A stretch of 64,000 bases of DNA from Caprimulgus europaeus (lineage: Eukaryota; Chordata; Aves; Caprimulgiformes; Caprimulgidae): contig OU015527.1 of assembly GCA_907165065.1 (NCBI GenBank), positions 17,311,686-17,375,685 of the forward strand. Direction: 5' to 3'. Positions 51,319-63,597 of the stretch are shown here, piece by piece (within the stretch, counting starts at the first letter, position 1; each line of letters begins with the position of its first letter). Below the pieces are notes generated by a model, which saw nothing but the letters and a program-made list of their open reading frames with translations, had not been told where the DNA came from and searched no databases. The translations under genes and the position numbers were made by a program.

Positions 51319-51338
51319 GGGGTGGGGGTGGGGTGGGG
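51319..51338 (+). other. G-quadruplex-forming motif
   Basis: GGGGTGGGGGTGGGGTGGGG has four G-tracts of at least four G with single-T loops, the arrangement known to give the most stable parallel G-quadruplexes. The flanks are AT-rich, so this is not part of a general GC island. Confidence 0.85.
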
Positions 51339-52522
51339 AATAGTTTTGCTTGAGGTCATCCAGTCTTGGAAATCTTGCCTAAATACTTCCACATCTTGTC
51401 TTTGTGCAGCTAAAGTGATGTGCTTACGAATAATGAGATTTAACAACATGCATCTCAAGCTGCTCTGTTTTATTTTCTGTATTTGAGTCTTCCAGAGTCT
51501 ACTGTTTCAAATTCTGCATTTCTGGTAGCTAGAAACTTCCTATTTATTACGACAAATCTCACTGTTTATTGTAATAATGCCTCATGGCTCCCAGTGCTGT
51601 AATTATAAGAGCCACACTAAATGCTGCATGACTCAGCACAGAACCACTGGAGAAGAGCAATAACACACAGCTCTGAAGAATTTCCTCAGGGTCAGAAGAA
51701 AACACACACTTCACCTGCTTTTGCTCCTTTCTCACCTTATTGCTCACTGTCTTTCTAAGAACCAAGGAAAGCACTGAACAGAGGGAGATATGCAGAGTAC
51801 AACCTCTTGTTCTATAGGTTATGCTGGTATAAATCATCATGTCTGAGGCAGAAAAGTCATGACAGTGGCTTTAGGGAGCTCTGCACTGTGTAGTACACAG
51901 GTTGGTGAGAAAACTCATGCTTTACTTCATCTGATATACAGCATGAACATAGCCAGACTCGAACAGCATGGACATAAACTGGACTGTACAGCCTAACATG
52001 AGGAGCCATACTGCTCCTGGCTGACCAAGGCAGGAAACCATCAGTGCCTTATAACCTAGTAGATTTGCAGTAGAGGGGAACTGACTGGGAGGTAGCTATT
52101 ATTAGTTTTGACATTTGGCTGGTTTTTTAATTATGACTTGCTCAAAAAGAGAACTATTAAGTAGTTTATGAGCTTTTATTCAAACAGCTGAATAAAATCT
52201 TTGTCAAATTGTAGTCCATATATCTAATTTAAAAAAAAAAAAAAAAAAAAAAGACTGGAATTTCAGTTGTGTAGTCAAGACAGTTATAGGAAAACTCTAC
52301 TCCTGAAAACTTGTTCTAAATGTTTTATCACACCCTTGGTACTAATATATGACAAAATCCTTTTGCTCTTAGCGCTGTCACATTTGTGTGAGATGAAGGT
52401 TGTTGTCTCACCCACACAGATGATAGGATGACACTTTAATTGGAAAGTGACATTGTTGGGAACATTTATGAATAATTTAGTATGTCCTTCTCACTCATCT
52501 TTTTATATGTTCTCCAAGTCAT
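51339..52522. other. Unique noncoding stretch with A22 tract
   Basis: No supported gene. A pure A22 run lies at 52231-52252; no retroposed gene body is recognisable upstream of it, so it cannot be assigned as a retrocopy tail. Confidence 0.5.
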
Positions 52523-52625
52523 TATTTTATTTATTATTTATTAAGAACTGACAGTGTGCTGAGAGCTGTATAGAATAAAGGAGAACACAAAGTCCTTGCC
52601 CTTGTGGATCTTACGCAGCAAGAAA
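52523..52625 (+). repeat. Possible ancient amniote interspersed repeat fragment
   Basis: The text TTTATTATTTATTAAGAACT, GTGCTGAGAGCTGTATAGAA, and AAGTCCTTGCCCTTGTGGAT resembles an old repeat tail found across amniotes (a TATTAAGCAC...GTGCTGGGCACTGT...CAGTCCCTGCCC pattern of MIR/L2-like or L3-like families). The match is by recalled pattern with many differences, so the exact family is not assigned. Confidence 0.4.
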
Positions 52626-53007
52626 CATAGAAAGCTCTTTTCCATCTTGCTCATAAGATAGTAAACATATTCTGGCTATGTTCCAGACTTTTTCTGCTCT
52701 TGGAGCTTGCCTTTGCTGACAAACATAATAATAACATTAATAACAAAAAAATCTCAGCATGAATGTTCTGTTAAGCTTGGCTGTTTTTAAGGTTCCTCTT
52801 ACCCTCTGAGACCTTCATATCCTGCTCTAGTTTCCTTTTCCTCACAGAAATACACAGATCTTCTTATCTTGTTGGACTGAAGTTAATAAAAATTGCCTGG
52901 ATTGACATCAGAGCATGTCAACAGGAACAGTTCTATCTTTCTTTACATGGATCTGAAACTTGCTCTCTTTTTACAAAACAACAGTATTCCTTAATTGTTT
53001 GCTTATA
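52626..53007. other. Unique noncoding stretch
   Basis: Nothing recognisable beyond AT-rich sequence. Confidence 0.5.
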
Positions 53008-53043
53008 TTTTTCTCTCTCTCTCTTTTTTTTTTTTCTTTCTTC
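53008..53043. repeat. Polypyrimidine (CT)n/T-run tract
   Basis: A pure pyrimidine run with about five CT units followed by T12 and a CTTTC segment. Confidence 0.9.
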
Positions 53044-56000
53044 ATTTGTACGTGCATATCAACTTGCTTGTGACAGGAGGGATTAAAAGGCTTTGCCTTT
53101 ATCTTTGGTTGCAGAACTCTGGCACTACAAACCCTTGTCTTCTATAAAAGTCTGTAATACAAACACACAAAGAAGCAATATAGATTCTTTGGGTGACTTG
53201 TCCTTACTGATGCAGGATTCACTTGCTGATCCTTATTAATCTAGAAATAACTTTTATTCTATTACATCTGTAACTTGTATTAGTTTGTCAGACATGAAGC
53301 ATAGGACCAACTTTTATTGGCAAAAGATGGAAAGAATCATGCTTAGAGTGTGCTTAGGATTAAGTAATTGCCTACAGCCTAATATGAGGCTTTAATTCTT
53401 TTATCATTTTCTACTGAAAGACTTAATATATTTTACCTTTCAAAATGTCTGCTTTTTAAGTATGTGATTTTTACCAGTTCACATTCAGAAAGTTTCTAAT
53501 CACTCACAGAATATGTTGAAGATAATGATTCATCGTGTAAGTGTTGGTGTAACAGGTGCATTTCCCCGTAAGACATAAACTTTTAGAGAAATTGATGCCT
53601 AGGAAAAAACATTCCATTAGAGACAGCTATGCTCACGTGTTCTGTCTGTATGTTGCATTTTTGTCCTTCAGTCATTACATTTGCAGCTTTTTCCCAGCTG
53701 GAAATCAATCTTTCCCAGGATATCACAGTATTTTCTACAGTAATTATGATCTTACGTGCATGGAGTTTGTGGAGGACTGAATGAGAATTTAGGCTGAATC
53801 AACAATTTTAAGCTGAAATTAAACCTGAGGTAAGCACAGCAATGAGTAGAAGGCTATTTAACACTTGATTTTTTTGAACCTTCTATTATGAAAAAAACTA
53901 TCCTCACTGTTTTCACACCAAATCTGATGTTGCACAAATGTTAAACATTTAAGGAGAAGCTAAACTCCAATTATAATTTTTACACAAAACCATTAAGTTC
54001 TCCAACAGAAACAAATCCCTGACAGAAAGTAAGAGGCAACGTGTTGGAAAGGGGGAAACTTGCAGGGCCAAGTGCAGTATGCAGTTTTGATGTACTGAGA
54101 ACAAGATAAATGTGCATGAAGCCTAATTATCTGAGAGTGAAAGGTCATCAAAATCAATTTGCAGCATGGTGTACAAAGGTCATTATCAGACTCAAATTTT
54201 CTATGCCCATTTAAAACACAATAAAAAAAATAAAGTGGTTGCTTTAATAACTATGATTAGTAAAGAAAAAAGGCATATAATTGAGCCATCTGTTTAAACA
54301 TTTGTGGTACCTTAGTTTTTATTCAAAACACTTAAAATAATGGGAGGTGGCTTTTTGGAACGCAGCGTTCCTGAAACAGTCTCCATTCATTTTCAGGAAC
54401 AAAATGCTGACAGAATTGAAAGCACCTCCCTAAAATTATAGTCCTTCAAAATCAATAGTGTAATATTTGTAATTTCTTTCTTTTTTATTACAGACTACTT
54501 CATTTATTTTTTTTCAGTTTGTGGAATGGGGTAGACTAGAATCCATAATTTTCTTATCTCTGGTTAAATTGCTTATTCAGGGGTGCAGTTTACCTATTTA
54601 GTTTTGTCTGTTTTGTTGTAACATCCTGGTGGCAAAACAACCCTTGTGCAAGCAAACCCAGGTCTGTACAGCCAGCAGACAAGACATTACAACCACTTAA
54701 ACCTAAAAGCATACTCAGAATTCTATTTATACTGATTCTGAAGGTACATATAATCCACAGTACAACAGAAAAATGAGCTGATCTGTTGGAAGATGGTGGG
54801 TACCAGAGGGTTTTTCTTATGAAGATTTTTGTCAGTTAGGACATCAGAGATACGGAGTCCATACAGAGAGCTGTCTTCCAACAGGACCTAGTTGCTACTC
54901 TGAGCATGATCACTCAGAAAGTGAATAAAGTTCTGAAAATTGTGCATTAGTTACCTTTTGTGTTTGCTTCCCCCTTTTTCTGACACACAAAATCTCCTTT
55001 CTCAAGTCCCTATAAACACTTGAAGTTGATAAAGAATTCAGCTGGGTATGGAATGGAGAATGGCAAATGTCCACTGATTAGACACATTTATAGAGGGCAA
55101 AATTTCTTCAGCTTTTGCACTTTGTATCGTGTTTTCCAGCATATTAGAAATTCACAAGAAAAGGAAGAAAATATATTTTCTGCCCACACAGGCAGCAAGC
55201 CTGCAAGTGCTGCCCTGTCAGCAGCCCTTTGGTATGGGCCCTCCAAGTGCAGGCTTTGCAGCAGCTGCATGAACAGCCCATGGGAAGATCAAGAGCACGT
55301 TATGTGCACAGTCACTCCTCTCTTCAGGAGGTTTGTAGACATAATGCCTGATTTTTTGATACCTTATATATATTCTGTATCTCCTAGAAATGGAAGCAAA
55401 ATAGATACTGAGAAACCTGGGGTTTTTTCCCCACATAATATGCAGCATTTGAAACCACAATGTTATTCAATATTAATATGTTAATAACTGTAGTCATCAC
55501 ACTTTGAAACTTAAACAGAAGAATCTCTTCCTACCTGTGTTTTCTTAGTGTTTTCCTTACTGCTATGGTTCTTCACTAGTTTGTTAGGGTTTTTCCCATA
55601 TTCAGCTCAAAACTTGATGCCGTAAAAAAAATGCTATTGTCATTTCATTAACAACTTTATTTTTCTACAAATTGAAAAGGACCAAATTGTGCTTTAGGTT
55701 CTTTTAAAGACATTTTTGTGAATGAGGTGGGCCACCACAGGATATTCCCTTTGTGCTATTCATGGAAATCTTCCTGCCAAGGAAATAAGATTTAGCATTA
55801 TTAATGGGAAAATAAAAATACTCAGTATTTATTTTACAATTTGCTAATAATGAAGCAGACTGAGAGGATGACCGGTTGAATGCACTTGGAATAATAACAA
55901 AGGGCAGGGCAGATGCTGAAAGATATTTTTAATGTTTCTTCTTCTAATTGATGTTTGTTTCTCATGTCCTTTGTGTGTATTTCCTGAATTAGTGTAGCAT

Positions 56001-56603
56001 TCCCTGAGGGTAAACCAACCTAATTTTCCCCTCCTGACAGCTGCATCCTTGATGCTCAAGGAATAGTTCCAGCCTTGAAACTTGGCACGCATGAAAGGCT
56101 GCACTGGACTTGACTGGTTCCAGATCTCAGGTGGAGTTTGACTGCTCTGCCTCTGCACCCAGAGCCACCTGCAGTGGCTGCAGCTCTGGCCCACACAAAG
56201 TCTGCAGGTTCTGTGCCAGACCTAACCTCAGGCTGTCAAGAGCCTGATGCACCTCCTCATAAAATGTCTCTGCTTTAACATCAGAGCTCATACACCCCTG
56301 ACTGCCTTGGAGTACTAGGTTGTCGCAGCAAACTCTGCTGATGTGAGTATGTTTTGAGCAGGTAGTGGTGAAACCACTGTGATGGACTTGAGTTAGGGTC
56401 TCAGTGACAAACAAACAGCCAGACTAGGGGAAAAAAGTTAGCTGAGTAAACTTGATGAGAGCAAATAGGACACGATCGCACCCGCACTGATGCCATGAAA
56501 AGTAAGTCTTCATGTTGATTGAATAGTATTAGAAAACAACTTAAAACTGCAACAGTAATTTTTGCACCATGATATGTTAAAGGTCTTCAGGCTTTTTTCT
56601 TTC
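53044..56603. other. Unique noncoding stretch
   Basis: No supported gene. A 154-codon frame (55020-55484, +) and minus-strand frames at 55844-56414 (116 and 95 codons) lie in relatively GC-richer patches, but show no recognisable domain or splice context. A composite inverted repeat lies at 54357-54400 (see findings). Confidence 0.45.
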
Positions 56604-56625
56604 TTTTTTTTTTTTTTTTTTTTTT
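56604..56625. repeat. T22 homopolymer tract
   Basis: A run of 22 T preceded by C/T-rich sequence. Confidence 0.95.
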
Positions 56626-59600
56626 GTGGTGTTAAATGTATCTGTTACTAATGAGTACTAATGAGTTATAGTACCTGTACCAAAGAAGTATCATTACAAG
56701 TACTAGCAATGTATCTAATTTCTCTTCTCACAGCGATCAATGGAAGTTTTGCCTCTGAATTCAAAAGATTATATCATTTCAGTTATTAACACAACAATAT
56801 GCTATAACTCAAGGGTTTTAAGTGCCCCAGTTTTGAGTGCCACAGTTTCAGATGTAGAAGTAAGCGGTGGCCTAACTTCAATGCTCTACCACTAGTCCAA
56901 GTCTCCCCTCTTCAACTGACTCCTGCAGTAGCCGCTGGTTTACACATCTAGGTCCTGTTGATGACTACCCATCTCCCATGCAACCACTTTTTGCAAGAGT
57001 CTGGAAAAAGTTGACCTGTAAATTGTTTGAATAGAGCTTTCTCTGTGAAGGCAGGCTATGCAGATGTAGTTTGAGTACAAACAGGCTGATTACTGACTTG
57101 TTTGAAGGATGCCATAAGCTTACACTGCTAAGAGGCCCTAACTCCTCATGTTGTGTGAATTTCTGTATTGGCAGCGTTCTTGGGCTTCAGCTGATCCTGC
57201 AGTACAGTTCCAAAAAGCTTTTTTTAGGGGGAAGGTGTGTGTGTAATCCTGTCTTATTCCTTACTCCTGTGCCTTTACATCTTTGGTGCCAGGGAAATAA
57301 TTCTCTACATTCAATCATTATATCATGTTTTATGAATAAAACATTAATTTGGTTAGGCCAGCAACATAAAATGTTTAGCAGAATTAATTTTTTTTCCTGC
57401 ATACTTCAAATTCATGGTATTTTCTTCAGGATTTACAATCTTGATAGCAGCCAACTTGTAGGGAATTTGACCTTACCCACATTTCACTGCCATATTTTTC
57501 TTCATCTCATGCAAATATATTGTAAATAATTAAATATTCCTTCAGCAAAATTACAGTCTCAAGAGGATGTGCTTGTAAATAGGCATTTCATTTCAACCAC
57601 TTTAATACTTAAAGTGGAGATAAAAAGTGATCCCAGGTATTCCATAGAGCCAAAATGAAATCAGGGAGATCCTCATGATTGCAGCTCTTCAGACAAGCCA
57701 CAAGATCAACAAGTGTATTTGACTGACAGATTTAGCTTTCCATGCCACATAAAATTAAAGGCTTTAAATTACATTAATGATACTACCTGGGTGTGGAACT
57801 CACTATTAGGAATTCATTCATTTTTTAGCTTTTAATTATTTTTACTGGCATCTGCCTCTCTGCAAGGATCGGTGAGGTGCTAAGGGATTTTGGGGAGATA
57901 CTACTGCATAATCTTTGGGCTCGTGGGGTGTTCATTGCCATGATGGACAAGTATCACAGGGCAAACATAAAGACCAAAAGGCATCACTAATGTACTACTG
58001 AGCTTACATGAAATGCTAATATTTCCTTAAAAATACATGCCCAGACCACTGAGGTCACATAGTAAAGCATTTAAAACAGGAAATGCAGATGGTCTTCTTT
58101 ATGTAAATGACAATAGTCTGTGCTTGGTCGACTTTAATTTGCCACCATTAGGGCATGAACATAACAATTCAGTCATTAATGACAAGATTAAGTAGCATTT
58201 TTCAGTAAATATGATATAGTATGCTAAATTTAACCCCCATGAGATAGCTTGGACTCGCTAACCTCCCTTTTTCCCCACTGTCTTCAGTTTTAAAGATTTC
58301 CCTCACTCCATAGAAAATAAATTCTGAGTCTAATGAAATTGGTTTTTAATAGCATTTGCCAATATTGCATCTCTGTTCACTTCTTATCTGGTGACCAGAA
58401 ACCTTATGTTTTTCTTGCCTCTGATACAGACTTTGTTTCTGCATAGATCCCATAAGGTTTGTAAAAAGTTCTGACAAAAAATAAAGCATTCTGTAAATAT
58501 TATCTTAAGATTTTACTTTTTTCTTCCTGTTTGAGGAGAAATGAGGACTGTTGTCATCCTTGCAGCAGAAGGACTAATGTGAAGGCTAATTTAACTGGCT
58601 TGCTGCCTTTCAACTAAGGTCACTGTGTTACTTCCTGTATCCTGTTTTCTGCTCCATTTCAAGCTTGACATTAATTGTTGATGTGGAGTTTGTTGACGAA
58701 CATGCCCTAAGAGGACCATAAACCAATTTGTGGAGCAAATAAGAAGGTTATGAAAGCAATGACATACCCAATGATTTTCCACTCTCTTTCTTGTGTATGT
58801 ATCTTAATTTCCAGATAGCTGCATCACAAAATGAAAAGGTTTAATAGCTTCCTTGTTCTTTCTGTTCCCCTCCCCCTTTCTGGTAGGTTTAAGTGGACTA
58901 GTTCAATAAAAGGAAAACGGAACACTATTCACTAGAAAACAGTTATTTAGGTACAATAATTTGTACTTTATGTCATACTATAATAGTGAGTGTAAATTTT
59001 CCTTTGAACCATGTTTTATTAACATTTTTTTCCACAGAGTTACATCAAAAGACTCTATAAATAAGTGATGTGCTCAGCCTGCCAGCTCTTACATGCATAC
59101 CAATTACCTCTATTGGTTTCAGGACACGTACTCAGTACTTTAAACAACCCAGATAATATTGCAAACTGAAATATTCAACATCTCCATCTTGGTATGCTGT
59201 CACCATGCAGAGAATGATTATAATTGGTAATCAGTTTCACTGCTGGTAAGTTGAGTGGCATGATGCATTTTATATCCATGCTTATGTCAAATTCAATTAA
59301 CATTCTAGCACAGTGTATTTCAAAGACACAGACCTAATCTGAGGGAACAACACAATTATTTTTCTGATGTTCAAAATTCTCAGTTCCATGAAGAAAAAAA
59401 TTTGAATCTCAAATACATTTATTAATACTGTAGCATTTTCCAGTTTTCCTTGCTAGAGGAAGAGGGGACGAACTTACATTTTCTATCTCAAATTCCTGTT
59501 GTAAGTGGGGCATAACAATGATGTGAGAAACTGCAGTGAAATCAGAAATACAAAATGATCAAGATTTTTATTTGTGATTACACATTGCTGTATCAAGTTA

Positions 59601-59992
59601 TGATATGCATTATGATACTGTGAACTGAAAAAGGGAATCATTATTTAAAAAAAGAAAACAACTGATTGACTGATGCCAATTTTTATTGATTGATTCACTT
59701 AATAGACATGAGCATTACAGTGTCTTCTTACTTTCCACATAAACAAATGGGAATACAAAATCATAAAGATAAAGTTAATATATTTAATTTATTTTTAGGA
59801 GAAATTAGGAAGTTGAAAAGGACAGATAAAAGCTGCAATATTGTGGAACTCATAATCACAGAAGAATCTTATCCCTACTCTGATACCTCTCTTATGGGTT
59901 ATGTGTTTCTCCTGTCATCCTTAGCATCAGTTTAAAACAATGAGCAGCCTTCATAGAACAGAACGGAAGAGACAAAACACAGAAAACTGCTT
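56626..59992. other. Unique AT-rich noncoding stretch
   Basis: No supported gene. A 152-codon frame (57071-57529, +) is rich in Leu, Cys, Ile and Phe with no family signature and is probably chance. Confidence 0.5.
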
Positions 59993-60013
59993 AAAAAAAA
60001 AAAAAAAAAAAAA
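59993..60013. repeat. A21 homopolymer tract
   Basis: 21 consecutive A. It lies 237 bp before the minus-strand CR1 fragment and is not part of it. Confidence 0.95.
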
Positions 60014-60249
60014 GTAAAAACCAGCTCTGGTTGATAGACATTACGCAACCTGTCTAGAGTAGTCCTTTTCCACCCATGGATAGTTTGTTGCATTATCACT
60101 CAGCTGGTCACAACTTGCTGATCTGTCTCTCCTGATGGAAGTGATAGCATTTTGCTGGCATGTCTTCTCCATCTGTGCTTTTTTGTATGCAGTAGCTGCG
60201 TGGTCTTTATCACATAGGTATTCCATTGAGTGACACATGCTCTGAAGTT

Positions 60250-60448
60250 ACAAAATCACACAACAGTTGAAGTTGGAAGGTATCTCTCATTGCATTAGGT
60301 CCAAACTGCTACTCAAGCAGAGTCAGCTAGAGCTGGTAGCCCAGGACCATGGGCAGACAACTTTCAAATATCTCCAAAGTTATAGGAAGGAGAACCATAA
60401 AACCAAGCTGCTGTTTTGCTCTTTGTTCTTACAGCAAGTCTGTGGGAC
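60250..60448 (-). mobile_element. Old CR1 LINE 3' end, minus strand
   Basis: Read on the + strand, the block starts like a reverse-complemented CR1 3' terminus: AAAATCACACAACAGTTGAA, then GTTGGAAGGTATCTCTCATT, a segment like CTGCTACTCAAGCAGAGTCA and then TTCAAATATCTCCAAAG. All are in the order expected for CR1 in reverse. It is more diverged than the three + strand copies (octamers are reduced to remnants) and the distal edge is uncertain. The + strand frame at 60349-60759 overlaps this repeat and is not a gene. Confidence 0.82.
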
Positions 60449-62623
60449 TTTTTGGGGGGCAGGGTAGGAAATGTTGGAAAACATGGAAACAAAACTCCTC
60501 TGCTAAAAGGGAGATTCATAGTTCTGCAGTTCAGAAAATGAAAAAAAAAAAAAGAAAAAAGAAAGATTATAACATCTACTGTGCTGCTTTTAAGACAGAA
60601 ACACAATTCACCTGGGGGCAGATGAGATTGGTTGAAGTTAAAATAAATGTAAACATCTTTTTCTTGAAGTATGTTAATCTCTTGAGTCGGCAAAACTGGC
60701 CCAGAAATCTTAAAATAGTAAAGCTGTCTGACAGTTCTAGCATACTGAAAGGTTTTTAAGGAATTATTTTTTTTTTTAATTTTTAGATCTATATATTACT
60801 CCTAATTTACCACAAAATTATCAGAATAAAAATTCTTCACCAACTTGTGGAAAAATCAAAAAATTTCCTAGTAGTTTTTATTAGCAGACTCAGACTGAAT
60901 TATTCCAATCAAATCTCTTAATTTTCAAAACACGAAAAAAATGTCAATGAAGCAAATGACCTCAGCTGCAAGTTTCATGAAATAGAGTGCAGTGGAATCC
61001 TTCCACTGAGCAGAATCCTCAAAACCTGACTATTCCTGTCTTTTGATACTCCAAAATTTGAGAGGTACAATGGAGCGTGTTCTAACAAAAACTAACCGAA
61101 GACTGACAAGAGTAGTTTCTGTTTCACAATGCCTGGTCCACAGAACAATTTTTTTTCTTCCTGGAAAAAATGGAAAGGTGTTTTGCTGCTCCATCAGGAA
61201 AGATGGAGCAGGATGTCAAAAATTAATAAGTTTACATCTCAAGAACAAGACCTTTCTGATAAAACAGACATTCTTTCCATCACTCTCACTCTTCCTCTAT
61301 AGTTCCAGCTTCAAGGTTATGTTCTTCTGTTTAGTTCTACTAATACTTGTGGGCTGGTGTAAACCTTTTTTGAACAGACTATAATTTTTATGATAGTTGT
61401 GTATTCTTTTCTATCCTGTTCTTGACTGTTGAAGCCTAGGTAAAGTCTTGATATTACCTGATGAATTAGTCAGAATAATCCTGTATTTATTGGAAGCTAC
61501 TGGGGGAAGTTATTGATATAAAGGTATTTCATCAGTCTCTGAGTACCAGCTCAGTCTCTGATTTAGTCATATTGATTATTCTTACACCATTTACTACAAT
61601 GATTCTTTTGAGAGTATCAACATTTGGCAATAGGGCAAGAAATAGGTATCTAAGTCAATTGCTATTGCTTGTATTTCTTTATCTCAATAGAAAATTTCAA
61701 CATGATATTAACTATTTTTCACATTTATATTAAATGTTCCATTAACATTAACACTTTCACATTCTTAGGAAGAATCTTTATACCCTTTGCTATGTTCAAA
61801 ATATATTTTACATGAGCCGAATGGCTGCAAACCTTGATGAATAATGTTTGTAATATATCATTGCAAAGAACATTTCCCACTGTTAATTTAGCTGTTTTTG
61901 AGAGGGGCTAAAGCCCTGATGTCACATCTGACCACTCTAATTCCCTGAAAAACAATATATTCAACATGGCAAAAACACTGCTTTGAGTAGTGCCATTTAC
62001 ACAGACTACATTTCTATTTATCCCAAGATTAACTTGAAACAGCACTGCATGGTATTTTGGCTATAGGGCTGATTAATGTAAAACAGTTTTTGCAGGGCTC
62101 CAGGCAGTGTAGCTCCATTTGTCGACACCGGTTTAGTATGTACAGTGAATTTGCTTGGTGACAGAAGCTTCTTTGTTTTGAATATTGCTATAGATTATGT
62201 TTAATTTAACAATTTTGAAGATTTTTTTTTTAATTTGTCAACTTATGAGAATGTCTGAACAGTTATTTCTCTCACTTGATATGGCCTTCATCACAGTAGG
62301 AGCAGAATGGATGATGTACATCATTCTGCAATAGACTTTTATAATTACTGTATACTAATAATTAGTATTCATGTGGCATATTTACTTTAATACAGGAAGC
62401 TGAATCTGATGTAGTATGTGAATACTATCTGATTTCGTGAGTAGCCTTATTAAAAGGCATGTTTAGAGAATAAATGTGTAAAACAGGATCTTGGAATCTG
62501 ACAAATTTATTATTGCTGTAACATTAATTAGGAAAATAGTAAAATCATAACAACCTATATGATATCTGCTGCACTGATGTCTGGACAGTAATTATTATTC
62601 AAAACTTTGGGACTGAATTTTAA
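60449..62623. other. Unique AT-rich noncoding stretch
   Basis: No supported gene. It includes an A-rich tract at 60539-60566 and a hairpin at 61186-61211 with a 10-bp perfect stem. The 113-codon frame at 61043-61384 spans the hairpin and has no recognisable domain. Confidence 0.5.
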
Positions 62624-62628
62624 GTTGC
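62624..62628. repeat. Target-site duplication, left copy
   Basis: GTTGC directly precedes the LTR and is repeated exactly after it. Confidence 0.88.
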
Positions 62629-62821
62629 TGTGGTGGGTTGACCCTGGCTAGAGACCGGATGCCCACCAAAGCCCACTCTATCACTCCCCCTCCTCAAATG
62701 GGCAGGGGGAGAAAATTATAACAAAAAGCTCGTGGGTGGAGATAAGGACGGAGAGAGATCACTCACCAATTACTGGCACGGGCAAAACAGACTCGACTTG
62801 GGGGAAAAAAAACAAATTTAC

Positions 62822-62827
62822 TTTATT
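62822..62827 (-). promoter_or_regulatory. LTR polyadenylation signal AATAAA
   Basis: TTTATT on + gives AATAAA on the minus strand, about 195 bp before the LTR's 3' terminus and followed by a T-rich run as expected for a downstream element. Confidence 0.65.
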
Positions 62828-63077
62828 ACAAATCAAAATCAGAGGAGAATGAGAAGTAAAACCAAATCTTAAAACAGCTCCCCCATCCCTCCCTTCTTCC
62901 CGGGCTTAATCTCTTTCCCGATTTCCACCTCCTCCCCCCAGCAGCACAGGGGGACAGGGAATGGGGTTAGGGTCAGTTCCTCACACCGTGTTTCTACTGC
63001 TGCTTCCTCCTCAGGGGGAGGTCTCCTTCCCCCGCACCAGCGTGGGGTCCCTCTCATGGGAGACAGTCCTCCACCAA

Positions 63078-63370
63078 CTGCTCCAACGTGAGTCCTTCCC
63101 ATGACTGACAGCTCTTCACGAGCTGCTCCAGTCTGGGTCCATTCCATGGGGTGCAGTCCTTCAGGAAGGGACTGCTCCAGCGCGGGTCCCCCACGGGGTC
63201 ACAAGTCCTGCCAGCAAACCTGCTCCGGCGTGGGCTCCTCTCTCCACGGGCTACAGGTCCTGACAGGAACCTGCTCCAGCGCGGGCTTCCCGCGGGGTCA
63301 CAGCCTCCTTCGGCATCCACCTGCTCCGGCGTGGGGTCCTCCACGGGCTACAGGTGGTCATCTGCACCAC
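63078..63370 (-). repeat. Imperfect 45-51 bp tandem repeats inside the LTR
   Basis: Six units start with CTGCTCC at 63078, 63123, 63172, 63220, 63271 and 63321, each with a CGGGT/CGTGG-like segment and a CCAYGGG-like segment. Two more diverged units may follow at 63362 and 63402. Spacing is 45, 49, 48, 51 and 50 bp. The array is GC- and CpG-rich, in contrast to the surrounding genome. Confidence 0.85.
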
Positions 63371-63556
63371 CATGGACCTCCATGGGCTGCAGGGGGACAG
63401 CCTGCTTCACCATGGTCTTCACCACTTGTTGGGGGGGGAATCTCTGCTCCGGCGCCAGAGCCCATCCTCCCCCTCCTTCTTCACTGACCTTGGTGTCTGC
63501 GAAGTTGTTTTCTCTTACATCTTCTCACTCCTCTCTCCAGCTGCAAAGTGTGCAGC

Positions 63557-63597
63557 TTTTTTTTTTTTTCTCCCTTCCTTTTTTTTTTTTTTTTTAA
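63557..63597. repeat. Poly(T) tracts within the LTR
   Basis: Two T-runs separated by a CTCCCTTCC spacer, then AATTATG. On the LTR's own strand these are poly(A) tracts downstream of the CCAAT boxes. Confidence 0.8.

Noticed and set aside
52231-52252. A22 run as a possible retrocopy tail
   Set aside because: There is no recognisable gene-like or SINE body upstream and no flanking duplication.
57071-57529. 152-codon + strand frame
   Set aside because: It has a hydrophobic/Cys composition typical of AT-rich random frames, no domain and no splice context.
60349-60759. Plus-strand 136-codon frame
   Set aside because: Its first part is antisense CR1, the middle is a Lys-rich translation of an A-tract, and no domain is present.
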